DNA from: Armatimonadota bacterium
GTDB taxonomy: Bacteria > Armatimonadota > Fervidibacteria > Fervidibacterales > Fervidibacteraceae
NCBI GenBank assembly: GCA_026419315.1
Contig: JANZZQ010000073.1
Coordinates: 1-6,039 of the forward strand
DNA: 6,039 bases
Direction: 5' to 3'
Shown: in pieces, positions 1-4,875 of the stretch
How positions within the stretch are numbered: the first letter of the stretch is position 1
Layout: the number at the start of each line of letters is the position of its first letter
Notes under the pieces: model-generated
What the model saw: the letters and a program-made list of their open reading frames with translations, nothing else
Told to the model about the DNA's origin: nothing
Database searches by the model: none
Made by a program: the position numbers and the translations under genes

Positions 1-3
1 CTG

Positions 4-12
4 TGCTACCAT
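4..12 (+). promoter_or_regulatory. Candidate extended -10 promoter element for the AMMECR1 gene
   Basis: The sequence TGCTACCAT fits an extended -10 element (TG, one base, then TAnnAT, 4 of 6 matches to TATAAT). Transcription would begin near position 19 and give a leader of about 45 bases that contains the hairpin at 39-62. Any -35 element lies outside the window, so this is a weak call based on one short motif. The rest of positions 1-38 shows no gene of its own. Confidence 0.2.
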
Positions 13-38
13 TTGGGATGGAGGTTCTGTCAGTGGGA

Positions 39-62
39 GCGACCACAGAGGGAGGTGGTCGC
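39..62 (+). promoter_or_regulatory. Perfect hairpin enclosing the ribosome binding site of the AMMECR1 gene
   Basis: GCGACCAC (39-46) and GTGGTCGC (55-62) are perfect inverted repeats of 8 bases, six of the pairs being G-C, around the loop AGAGGGAG (47-54). The start codon ATG follows at 64. The Shine-Dalgarno-like GGGAGGTGG begins in the loop and runs into the 3' arm, so a folded mRNA would hold part of the ribosome binding site in the stem. No T-run follows, so it is not an intrinsic terminator. It could regulate translation, or be a DNA operator. Its presence is certain; its function is inferred. Confidence 0.5.
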
Positions 63-63
63 A

Positions 64-717
64 ATGTTGCTGAGTTTGGAACAAGGGAAGTTTTTGGTCA
101 AGTTGGCTCGGAGAACAATTGAAACAATCTTGCAGTCAGGCGAGTTCCCACAAGCACCGGCAGATGTTGAGGATGTTTTGAGGGAGCAACGCGGGGTCTT
201 CGTGACGCTTCACGAGCAAGTTGGGAACGAAAAGATGCTTCGCGGTTGTATCGGCATCCCCTACCCTGTCAAGCCGCTTGTTGAAGCGACGATTGAATCG
301 GCTATAAATGCGGCGTTTCGAGACCCTCGCTTCCCGCCGGTGGAGATAGACGAATTGGACAAGTTGATGGTTGAGGTTAGCGTTCTAACTCCGCCACAAC
401 TCATTGAAGTGTCCGACCCAAGGGAATATCCGTTGCAAATCGTTGTCGGTCGTGACGGTCTGCTCGTTGAGTCTGACTGGCAGCGAGGTTTGTTGCTCCC
501 TCAAGTTGCGGTGGAGCACGGATTTGACGCGACGACTTTCTTGGAGCAAACCTGCTTGAAAGCGGGTTTGCCAAAAGATGCTTGGAGGAAAGGGAAAGTT
601 AAAGTTTACTCCTTCCAGGCTCAAATCTTCGCTGAAACAGAGCCGGGCGGTGAGGTGGTTGAACTCACTTTTTCTGCCCCGCATTGCGGGGTCGGTGACA
701 AGGATAGCAAAAGTTGA
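64..717 (+). CDS. AMMECR1-domain protein (AmmeMemoRadiSam system protein A family)
   Basis: A soluble 217-residue protein that is almost entirely one AMMECR1 domain. The family hallmark LRGCIG is at residues 59-64. FRDPRFPP is at 85-92, EVSVLTPP at 104-111, and the conserved block starting RGLLLPQVAVEHG at 141, which runs on through a cysteine (C164) to KAGLP. The family's biochemical activity is not settled. In many prokaryotes it is encoded or fused with a MEMO-like protein and a radical SAM protein, and neither partner is visible here. I chose ATG at 64 because GGAGGTGG lies 5 bases upstream and the domain begins soon after. An in-frame TTG at 13 would add 17 residues without family resemblance. 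After the domain the last 15 or so residues (from about 203) look like an unconserved tail, and they are the part that overlaps the convergent haem-protein gene. The family assignment is firm; the role is unknown. Confidence 0.93.
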   Translation: MLLSLEQGKFLVKLARRTIETILQSGEFPQAPADVEDVLREQRGVFVTLHEQVGNEKMLRGCIGIPYPVKPLVEATIESAINAAFRDPRFPPVEIDELDKLMVEVSVLTPPQLIEVSDPREYPLQIVVGRDGLLVESDWQRGLLLPQVAVEHGFDATTFLEQTCLKAGLPKDAWRKGKVKVYSFQAQIFAETEPGGEVVELTFSAPHCGVGDKDSKS

Positions 718-946
718 CCAGGCGATGGGTCATTTTAGGGCCGCTATTCCCGTAGTAATGACACCCCAAGCATCTGTATGCGGGGGTATCGGGACGGTGG
801 TAGCTGTTTTCTATCGGGCGCGGGGCGCTCGCGAAGTGCCACGCCGCAAAGAAACAACCTAATAGCGCCGCCGCACCTATCACTGCTATGAACCGTCTTG
901 AGTTTATGAACCTTCGCCGTTCTTTGGGAACAGCGGTCATTGTCAT
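665..946 (-). CDS. Small membrane-anchored protein with two CxxCH haem-binding motifs
   Basis: A 93-residue protein I cannot assign to a named family. The N-terminus is basic (KERRRFINSRR, 8-18), followed by one hydrophobic segment at about 19-39. A short exported domain follows with CLGCH at 59-63 and CYPCH at 80-84, the c-type haem attachment pattern. H50 and H74 could act as distal ligands. LLGC at 28-31 resembles a lipobox, but the hydrophobic stretch continues past the cysteine, so a simple signal anchor is more likely. RRRFI at 10-14 is faintly Tat-like. The gene overlaps the HD-GYP gene by ATGA (943-946), implying translational coupling. A second in-frame ATG at 940 is better spaced from the AAGGGGG before it and would give 91 residues. 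The 3' end overlaps AMMECR1 by 53 bases. The likely role is electron transfer or redox/haem sensing outside the membrane. A zinc-binding protein is the main alternative, since two CxxC pairs can bind zinc. Confidence 0.7.
   Translation of the reverse strand: MTMTAVPKERRRFINSRRFIAVIGAAALLGCFFAAWHFASAPRPIENSYHRPDTPAYRCLGCHYYGNSGPKMTHRLVNFCYPCHRPRNAGQKK
677..691. other. Short GC hairpin in the overlap of two convergent genes
   Basis: CCCCGC (677-682) and GCGGGG (686-691) form a perfect 6-pair stem with a 3-base loop, inside the tail-to-tail overlap of the AMMECR1 and haem-protein genes. A run of five T lies on the plus strand before the stem (CTTTTTCTG), so neither transcript has a T-run after the hairpin and it is not a classical intrinsic terminator. 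It may mark the 3' ends of both transcripts as a stability or pausing structure. Confidence 0.4.
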
Positions 947-2097
947 CCCCCTTGCTGTGCCCTCTGGATGTCAATGAAGACCTTCACCAACTCTTTGTCC
1001 CATTGTGTGCCTGCGCATTCCATCAACACTTCCAATGCTCTTTCCTTTGGCATCCCTGCCCTGTAGGGTCGGTCGCTTGTCATTGCGTCATAACCATCGG
1101 CTATTGCCAACAGCCTGCCAACTAACGGAATTTCGTCTCCCTTAAGCCCAAAAGGATACCCTTTTCCGTCCACCCGCTCGTGGTGATACAGCACTCCGTC
1201 CAAGATGGTCCCTCTGAACTGCCATATGTCCTTAAGCATCTCGTAGCCAATGATTGGGTGTTGCTTCATCACTTCCCATTCGTCGCCGTCCAACTTTCCT
1301 GGTTTGTCCAAAATTGTATCTGGCACGCCGATTTTGCCGAGGTCGTGAAGCAATCCGGACAAATTCACCTTCTCCGCCTCGCTTTCAGGCAATCCAATTG
1401 CGTGGGCTAATTCCACTGCGTAGCGAGTTACTCGGATTGAGTGGCCGGCAGTCCAACGGGATTTCGCGTCAACTGCGACAGCCATTGCCCTGACCACTCC
1501 CCTGAAAGTTTCTTGAAGCCGTTGGTAAAGAAAAGCGCTTTCCAACACGCCGCTCGTTTGAGCTGCAATGGTTGACAACAACTTCAGGTCGCCAGAGGTG
1601 AATTCTCCCTTCTTCCTGTTCCACGCTATCAATGCACCTTGAGCGTGTCCGCCGGGGTTGAGCGGAACGACCACGATGTTGAAGATACCGAAAATTTTCG
1701 CCCCTTCACCCCATCGAGGGTGTTGGGCGAAATCGTTGGCGATGAAGCCCCGTTTCCGCCTCAAAGCCTCTTCAGCGACCTGCACCCCTAAATCAACTCG
1801 CAACCACTCCTCTCGCCCGGGCGGGCAAACGGCGCCGTGCAGTTCCCAATTGCCTTCGTTTTTGAGAAGCACACCACAACCTTCAACACTCACTATGTCC
1901 GTTGCATGTATCAGAGCCAATTCAACTGCTTGGTCTATGTCAAGGACGCCTCTGAGTTGCTCGGCCAAGTCGTAAAGCAAAGTCAACTCTTCCCACGCAT
2001 CAGCCAACGAGGCTGAAAGGCGTTGTGCCTCCAAACGGGCTTTTTGAAGTTCCTCTTGAAGTCGTCTCCAGTCAGTCTCGGCGAAAGTTTCAATCAC
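943..2097 (-). CDS. GAF-domain HD-GYP phosphodiesterase (cyclic-di-GMP hydrolysis)
   Basis: A cytosolic 384-residue signalling enzyme with no membrane segment. Residues about 8-45 form a charged helical or coiled-coil lead-in, 45-190 a GAF sensor domain, and 195-375 an HD-GYP domain. All catalytic signatures are present: GHSIRVT with H219, HDLGK with H251, D252 and K255, H280 in KQHP, HHERVDGKGYP (H305, H306, E307, GYP 313-315) and D334 in ADGYDAMTSDRPYR. The residue four before H219 is W215 rather than Glu, which suggests a two-metal rather than three-metal site. The expected reaction is c-di-GMP to pGpG or GMP, tuned by whatever the GAF domain binds. There is no GGDEF or receiver domain. 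For the start, GGAGGTGA (2110-2103) lies 5 bases before GTG at 2097. The upstream in-frame GTG at 2106 is inside that ribosome binding site and therefore unlikely; it would add three residues. The stop codon overlaps the start of the dihaem gene. Confidence 0.93.
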   Translation of the reverse strand: MIETFAETDWRRLQEELQKARLEAQRLSASLADAWEELTLLYDLAEQLRGVLDIDQAVELALIHATDIVSVEGCGVLLKNEGNWELHGAVCPPGREEWLRVDLGVQVAEEALRRKRGFIANDFAQHPRWGEGAKIFGIFNIVVVPLNPGGHAQGALIAWNRKKGEFTSGDLKLLSTIAAQTSGVLESAFLYQRLQETFRGVVRAMAVAVDAKSRWTAGHSIRVTRYAVELAHAIGLPESEAEKVNLSGLLHDLGKIGVPDTILDKPGKLDGDEWEVMKQHPIIGYEMLKDIWQFRGTILDGVLYHHERVDGKGYPFGLKGDEIPLVGRLLAIADGYDAMTSDRPYRAGMPKERALEVLMECAGTQWDKELVKVFIDIQRAQQGG

Positions 2098-2121
2098 AAG
2101 TGTCACCTCCGCGCTAAATCA

Positions 2122-2130
2122 ATGTTAACA
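2122..2130 (-). promoter_or_regulatory. Candidate extended -10 promoter element for the HD-GYP operon
   Basis: Read on the minus strand, TGTTAACAT (2130 to 2122) is an extended -10 element (TG, one base, TAACAT, 4 of 6 matches). Transcription would begin near 2115, just before the GGAGGTGA site at 2110-2103. No good -35 is seen at the usual distance. The same bases contain the 8-base palindrome TGTTAACA (2123-2130), so a protein bound there would cover this promoter. Confidence 0.3.
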
Positions 2131-2175
2131 CAGTTGACACACTGCTGTGCTTTTTGCGTTAAGAGTTGGCACAGC
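2124..2175. repeat. Cluster of GTTRRCACA-like direct repeats with an inverted repeat (possible operator)
   Basis: GTTAACACA (2124-2132) is followed directly by GTTGACACA (2133-2141), with 8 of 9 bases equal. Further on, GTTAAGA (2158-2164) is followed by GTTGGCACA (2165-2173), the same order with one shortened unit. Between the pairs lies GCTGTGC (2144-2150), which is an exact inverted repeat of GCACAGC (2169-2175). The cluster occupies the middle of the divergent control region between the HD-GYP operon and parB and covers candidate promoter elements for both. It looks like a binding site for a regulator. The repeats are seen directly; the function is inferred. Confidence 0.45.
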
Positions 2176-2183
2176 GCTACAAT
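2154..2183 (+). promoter_or_regulatory. Candidate sigma-70-type promoter for parB
   Basis: The -10 element TACAAT (2178-2183) matches 5 of 6 consensus bases. TTGCGT (2154-2159), 18 bases upstream, is a weak -35. Transcription would begin near 2190, leaving a leader of about 40 bases before the parB ATG. A perfect TTGACA at 2134-2139 also exists but has only a poor partner (GTTAAG, 2158-2163) at 18 bases. Part of the repeat cluster lies between the two elements, so a bound regulator could block this promoter. Confidence 0.4.
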
Positions 2184-2230
2184 TGAAGCGAGCGCCGCGA
2201 GGAAAAAGATTGAGCGGAGGTGAAAAGGAC

Positions 2231-3085
2231 ATGCGGCGGCGCGGGTTAGGGCGTGGGCTGGAAGCACTCATCCCAACGAGTTTGGACGAGACCACGACAA
2301 CGAGCGAAACAGTGGTCAACTTGCCGGTTCAATCAATCCATCCCAACCCTTTCCAGCCCCGCCAACAGTTTCGGGACGAAGAACTCAAAGCACTCGCAGA
2401 TTCAATCAAAATGCACGGCTTGTTGCAACCTGTTCTTGTCCGACCCAAGGAGGAGGGCTACGAGTTAGTTGCTGGTGAAAGAAGGTGGCGTGCCGCTCAA
2501 TTGGCAGGGCTAACCGAAATCCCTGCTATAGTTCGTCCCTGTTCTGACGACGAACTTTTGGCTTTAGCTCTCATTGAGAATTTGCAGCGCGAGGACCTAA
2601 ACCCGCTTGAAGAGGCTCAAGCTTACAAAACGCTGATGGAAAAGTTTGGGCTGACTCAAGAGGTCATCGCCGAAAAGGTTGGGAAAAGTCGGGCAGCAGT
2701 CGCCAATACTTTGAGGTTGTTGAATTTGCCTGAGCCAATCAAGCAAGCGCTTAGGGACGGCATGATTACCGAAGGACATGCCCGAGCCCTGCTTGGTGCA
2801 ACTGACGAGGGTGTCATGATGGAATTGTTCCGGCAAGTTCTCAAACACAACCTTTCAGTTAGGCAAACCGAGATGCTGATTCAAAGGTTAGCGAGAAAGC
2901 GAAAGCGCAAGGGGCGGGAAATTGACCCCCATTTGCTCGCCCTCCAACAAATCTTGGAGGAGCGGCTGCAAGTTCCGGTGAAGTTGAGGAGGGGTCGAAA
3001 GGGCGGGGTTTTGGAGTTGAGGTTTTTCAGCGATGAGGAGTTGGAAGGTTTGGTCAAGCGGCTGGTCGGCGAATTTCAATTGTGA
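2231..3085 (+). CDS. parB: Chromosome-partitioning protein ParB (Spo0J family)
   Basis: A 284-residue DNA-binding CTPase that loads at parS sites, spreads as a clamp and works with the ATPase ParA to segregate chromosome origins. The N-terminal GLGRGLEALIP (5-15) is the ParA-contacting tail typical of chromosomal ParB. The ParB/Srx nucleotide-binding domain covers about 30-125, with PNPFQPR (38-44), GERRWRA (82-88) and ENLQREDLNP (116-125). A helix-turn-helix follows at about 140-165 (LTQEVIAEKVGKSRAAV). A basic linker (ARKRKRKGRE, 221-230) leads to a C-terminal dimerisation domain (235-284). The ATG at 2231 has GGAGGTGA 7 bases upstream and places the N-terminal motif correctly. A GTG at 2147 would add 28 unrelated residues. 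ParA, usually encoded next to ParB, is absent here; the upstream neighbour is the divergent HD-GYP operon. The gap to recA is 63 bases with no terminator. The tail argues for a true ParB rather than a Noc-like paralogue. Confidence 0.96.
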   Translation: MRRRGLGRGLEALIPTSLDETTTTSETVVNLPVQSIHPNPFQPRQQFRDEELKALADSIKMHGLLQPVLVRPKEEGYELVAGERRWRAAQLAGLTEIPAIVRPCSDDELLALALIENLQREDLNPLEEAQAYKTLMEKFGLTQEVIAEKVGKSRAAVANTLRLLNLPEPIKQALRDGMITEGHARALLGATDEGVMMELFRQVLKHNLSVRQTEMLIQRLARKRKRKGREIDPHLLALQQILEERLQVPVKLRRGRKGGVLELRFFSDEELEGLVKRLVGEFQL

Positions 3086-3094
3086 TGTCCCGTC

Positions 3095-3123
3095 TTGCTT
3101 TAAGCCTTTACGGCAGTCAAAAT
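3095..3123 (+). promoter_or_regulatory. Weak candidate promoter upstream of recA
   Basis: TTGCTT (3095-3100) and CAAAAT (3118-3123) are 17 bases apart, with 3 and 4 consensus matches. This could give recA its own transcript starting near 3130, in addition to read-through from parB. I looked for SOS boxes of the GAAC-N4-GTTC and CTG-N10-CAG types in 3086-3148 and saw none, so LexA control of recA is not evident. Confidence 0.22.
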
Positions 3124-3127
3124 TGAG

Positions 3128-3148
3128 ATGGCAGAAAAAGGCAGGTGA
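3128..3148 (+). other. Six-codon mini-ORF ending directly at the recA start
   Basis: ATG at 3128 opens a six-codon frame (MAEKGR) whose TGA (3146-3148) touches the recA ATG (3149), giving TGAATG. It is in the same frame as recA, so the TGA is all that separates recA from a seven-residue-longer start. It could be a leader for reinitiation or only chance. The ribosome binding site before it is poor. Confidence 0.15.
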
Positions 3149-4246
3149 ATGAACTTGGCACGGAGACCCATTTCGCCGGAAAGGACGGAAACCGAAAACG
3201 AACAAGGGGAAAAGGTCGTTACCTTGCCGAGAGAGGACGAGCGCATGAAACTACTGGAGGCGACCATCGCGCAAATTGAAAAGAAGCATGGAAAAGGGGC
3301 GATTATGAAGTTGACGGAGATGCCTTCCCGTTTGCAGGTAGATGCGATCCCGACGGGGGCAATTGAACTTGACATCGCTTTGGGGATTGGCGGCATACCG
3401 AGGGGTAGAGTCACGGAAATTTTCGGGCAAGAAGGTTCTGGGAAAACGACCCTTGCTTACCACATCATTGCCGAGGCTCAAAAGTTAGGAGGTGTTGCCG
3501 TCTACATAGATACCGAACACGCCCTTGACCCAGAATACGCCAAAAATGTCGGGATTGACCTTGACAGGCTTTTGCTCTCTCAGCCCGACACGGGCGAACA
3601 GGCACTGGAAATCGCCGATGCGTTTGTCAGGAGCGGCGCTGTTGATGTTGTGGTCATTGACAGTGTTGCCGCGCTCGTGCCGAAAGCAGAACTTGAGGGG
3701 GAGATGGGTGAATCCCATGTAGGTTTGCAGGCGAGGTTGATGTCGCAGGCTTTGAGGAAACTCGTCGGCTCTATCCAAAAATCCAGAACCGCAGCGATTT
3801 TCATTAACCAAATCCGGCAAAGAATTGGCATAACTTACGGCAACCCTGAAACGACACCTGGAGGTTTGGCGCTGAAGTTTTACGCCTCGGTGCGACTTCG
3901 CTTGAGCAGGGGCGAGCCGATTAAAGTCGGAAACGATACTGTTGGGCATCGAGTTGAAATCAAAGTCGTGAAAAACAAACTCGCCCCACCATTCAAGGAC
4001 GCTACCGTTGACATTTACTTCGGCAAGGGAATTTCTTGGGCGACCAGCCTTTTGGAGGCGGGAGTCAAATACGGCGTCATCCAGAAATCTGGAAATTGGT
4101 TCATCTACGGAGACGAGAGGTTGGGGCAAGGAAGGGAGAATGCCAAAGCCTTTCTTGAATCTCATCCCGAAATTGCGGCAGAGATTGACCGAGCCGTTCG
4201 GGAAAAGGCAGGCATTCCCTTGCCTATAAGGGAGAGCAACAAGTGA
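3149..4246 (+). CDS. recA: Recombinase RecA
   Basis: A 365-residue ATP-dependent strand-exchange protein that forms filaments on single-stranded DNA and, in many bacteria, triggers LexA cleavage. Walker A is GQEGSGKT (93-100), keeping K99 and T100 but differing from the usual GPESSGKT. The catalytic Glu is E123 in DTEHALDP, Walker B is VVVIDS with D171, and the ATP-sensing Gln is Q221 in FINQIR. The L2 loop continues GNPETTPGG. Spacings between K99, E123, D171 and Q221 equal those of E. coli RecA (K72, E96, D144, Q194), so the core has no gaps. The N-terminus is about 27 residues longer than E. coli RecA, and the C-terminus is about 14 shorter, lacking the acidic tail that restrains the E. 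coli protein. ATG 3149 has only AAGG (3138-3141) as a ribosome site. ATG 3245 (M33), preceded by GAGAGG, is a real alternative and would give 333 residues. The stop overlaps a small downstream ORF by GTGA. Confidence 0.98.
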   Translation: MNLARRPISPERTETENEQGEKVVTLPREDERMKLLEATIAQIEKKHGKGAIMKLTEMPSRLQVDAIPTGAIELDIALGIGGIPRGRVTEIFGQEGSGKTTLAYHIIAEAQKLGGVAVYIDTEHALDPEYAKNVGIDLDRLLLSQPDTGEQALEIADAFVRSGAVDVVVIDSVAALVPKAELEGEMGESHVGLQARLMSQALRKLVGSIQKSRTAAIFINQIRQRIGITYGNPETTPGGLALKFYASVRLRLSRGEPIKVGNDTVGHRVEIKVVKNKLAPPFKDATVDIYFGKGISWATSLLEAGVKYGVIQKSGNWFIYGDERLGQGRENAKAFLESHPEIAAEIDRAVREKAGIPLPIRESNK

Positions 4247-4323
4247 AATCAGCGAAAAAACCGTTGCGCGAAAAACAAACTCTTCGGAAGTTCCAGCACA
4301 GGGATGGGGTCGTTAGGTTGTGA
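4243..4323 (+). CDS. Possible 26-residue basic peptide bridging recA and recX
   Basis: The GTG start at 4243 overlaps the recA stop as GTGA (4243-4246), and the TGA stop at 4321-4323 overlaps the recX start as GTGA (4320-4323). AAGGGAG (4228-4234) lies 8 bases before the GTG, a better ribosome site than recX itself has. The peptide begins MKSAKKPLREK, ends DGVVRL, and carries nine Lys/Arg against two acidic residues. I recognise no family, signal peptide or membrane segment. Two simple explanations exist. It may be a leader whose translation carries ribosomes from recA to recX, or it may be a functional micro-peptide. Chance is possible, since short ORFs are common, but two 4-base overlaps plus a ribosome site are more than expected. 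Confidence 0.4.
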   Translation: MKSAKKPLREKQTLRKFQHRDGVVRL

Positions 4324-4832
4324 GAGGTCACCGAAGGCAAAAAGCCTCACAGGGAAAAACTGAAGCGATAGAAAAAGCGAAAAAGGCGGCTTTCAGGCTG
4401 CTGCGTTACCGGCCACGCAGCGAGCGGGAACTTTTTGCCCGCTTGAAAGCGAAGGGTTGGGACGATTCCGTTGCTCAAGAGGTTGTTGCTCGTCTTAAGC
4501 GCTTGGGATTGATTGATGACCGCCAGATGGCTGAAGCGTTCGTTCAGAGTGCGCTGTCGGATACTCAGCCTCATTCAAGGTTTGAGGTGCGATACAAACT
4601 GAAGTCATTGGGCATCTCCGACGAAATTGTGGACGAAGTCCTTTCTGTCTGGACGGATGAGGTTGAGTATCGGATGGCAGAAAGATACATCAAACGCCGT
4701 CTCGGCGGCATTTCTCAACCAAGCCAACAGGATATTCAACGCGCCTTCAGGGCAGCGATGCAAAGGGGATTTGAGGTAAGCGCCATTCGCTCCGCCATTC
4801 GCTCCTTCGGTGACCTCCGAGAAATTGAATGA
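4320..4832 (+). CDS. recX: RecA regulatory protein RecX
   Basis: A 170-residue, all-helical protein that binds RecA filaments and limits their growth and activity. Family features are AFRLLRYRPRSERELFARLKAKG (24-46, the first three-helix repeat, with its RPRSE hallmark at 31-35), VVARLKRLGLIDDRQMAEAFV (55-75), and a second and third repeat to about 155. Residues 1-20 are a polar, basic tail not typical of the core. Start: GTG at 4320 is the first start codon after an in-frame TAG (4314-4316) and has only a weak ribosome site (GGGG, 10 bases away), so translation is probably coupled to the upstream 26-codon ORF. GTGAG (4320-4324) could pair with CTCAC (4346-4350), which would hide the start. 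Position directly after recA is the classic context. A perfect 12-base tandem repeat near the 3' end duplicates four residues. RNase Y begins 43 bases later. Confidence 0.93.
   Translation: MRGHRRQKASQGKTEAIEKAKKAAFRLLRYRPRSERELFARLKAKGWDDSVAQEVVARLKRLGLIDDRQMAEAFVQSALSDTQPHSRFEVRYKLKSLGISDEIVDEVLSVWTDEVEYRMAERYIKRRLGGISQPSQQDIQRAFRAAMQRGFEVSAIRSAIRSFGDLREIE
4781..4804 (+). repeat. Perfect 12-base tandem duplication inside recX
   Basis: CGCCATTCGCTC occurs twice in direct succession (4781-4792 and 4793-4804). The reading frame is kept, and the repeat encodes a doubled four-residue unit (AIRS-AIRS, residues 155-162) in the last helix of RecX. Exact identity at the base level suggests a recent slippage event, although two identical codon runs could also arise by chance in a helical region. 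Confidence 0.75.
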
Positions 4833-4851
4833 CCCCGTCCAACCACAACTG

Positions 4852-4863
4852 CTCTTGCAAGAG
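4852..4863 (+). promoter_or_regulatory. 12-base palindrome just before the RNase Y ribosome binding site
   Basis: CTCTTGCAAGAG is a perfect palindrome, and its last two bases belong to the purine-rich ribosome site AGAGGTGAG (4862-4870) of rny. As DNA it could be an operator. As RNA it leaves no loop, so any hairpin would be short and weak. It lies in the 43-base recX-rny gap, the only place there for independent control of rny. Confidence 0.35.
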
Positions 4864-4875
4864 AGGTGAGCACGG

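Noticed and set aside
677..691. Intrinsic terminator at the CCCCGC/GCGGGG hairpin
   Set aside because: The T-run lies before the stem on the plus strand and becomes an A-run after it on the minus strand; neither direction has the required U-tract.
578..862. Plus-strand open frame of 94 codons past the AMMECR1 stop
   Set aside because: It overlaps AMMECR1 in another frame and the dihaem gene on the other strand, and shows no motif; the CxxCH pair on the minus strand is the better reading.
1180..1493. Plus-strand open frames opposite the HD-GYP gene
   Set aside because: They are antisense to the intact catalytic motifs of HD-GYP and have no features of their own.
2123..2141. DnaA box or parS site in the region upstream of parB
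   Set aside because: GTTAACACA and GTTGACACA share only the CACA end with TTATCCACA, and nothing resembles the TGTTTCACGTGAAACA palindrome of parS.
2147..2230. Longer ParB start at GTG 2147
   Set aside because: The added 28 residues resemble no ParB, while ATG 2231 has GGAGGTGA at ideal distance and begins with the family's N-terminal motif.
3086..3148. LexA/SOS box upstream of recA
   Set aside because: I saw neither GAAC-N4-GTTC nor CTG-N10-CAG; other phyla have different boxes, so this does not exclude SOS control.
3485..4165. Minus-strand open frame of 226 codons opposite recA
   Set aside because: It lies wholly antisense to a clear recA, has no recognisable domain, and its openness follows from recA codon use.
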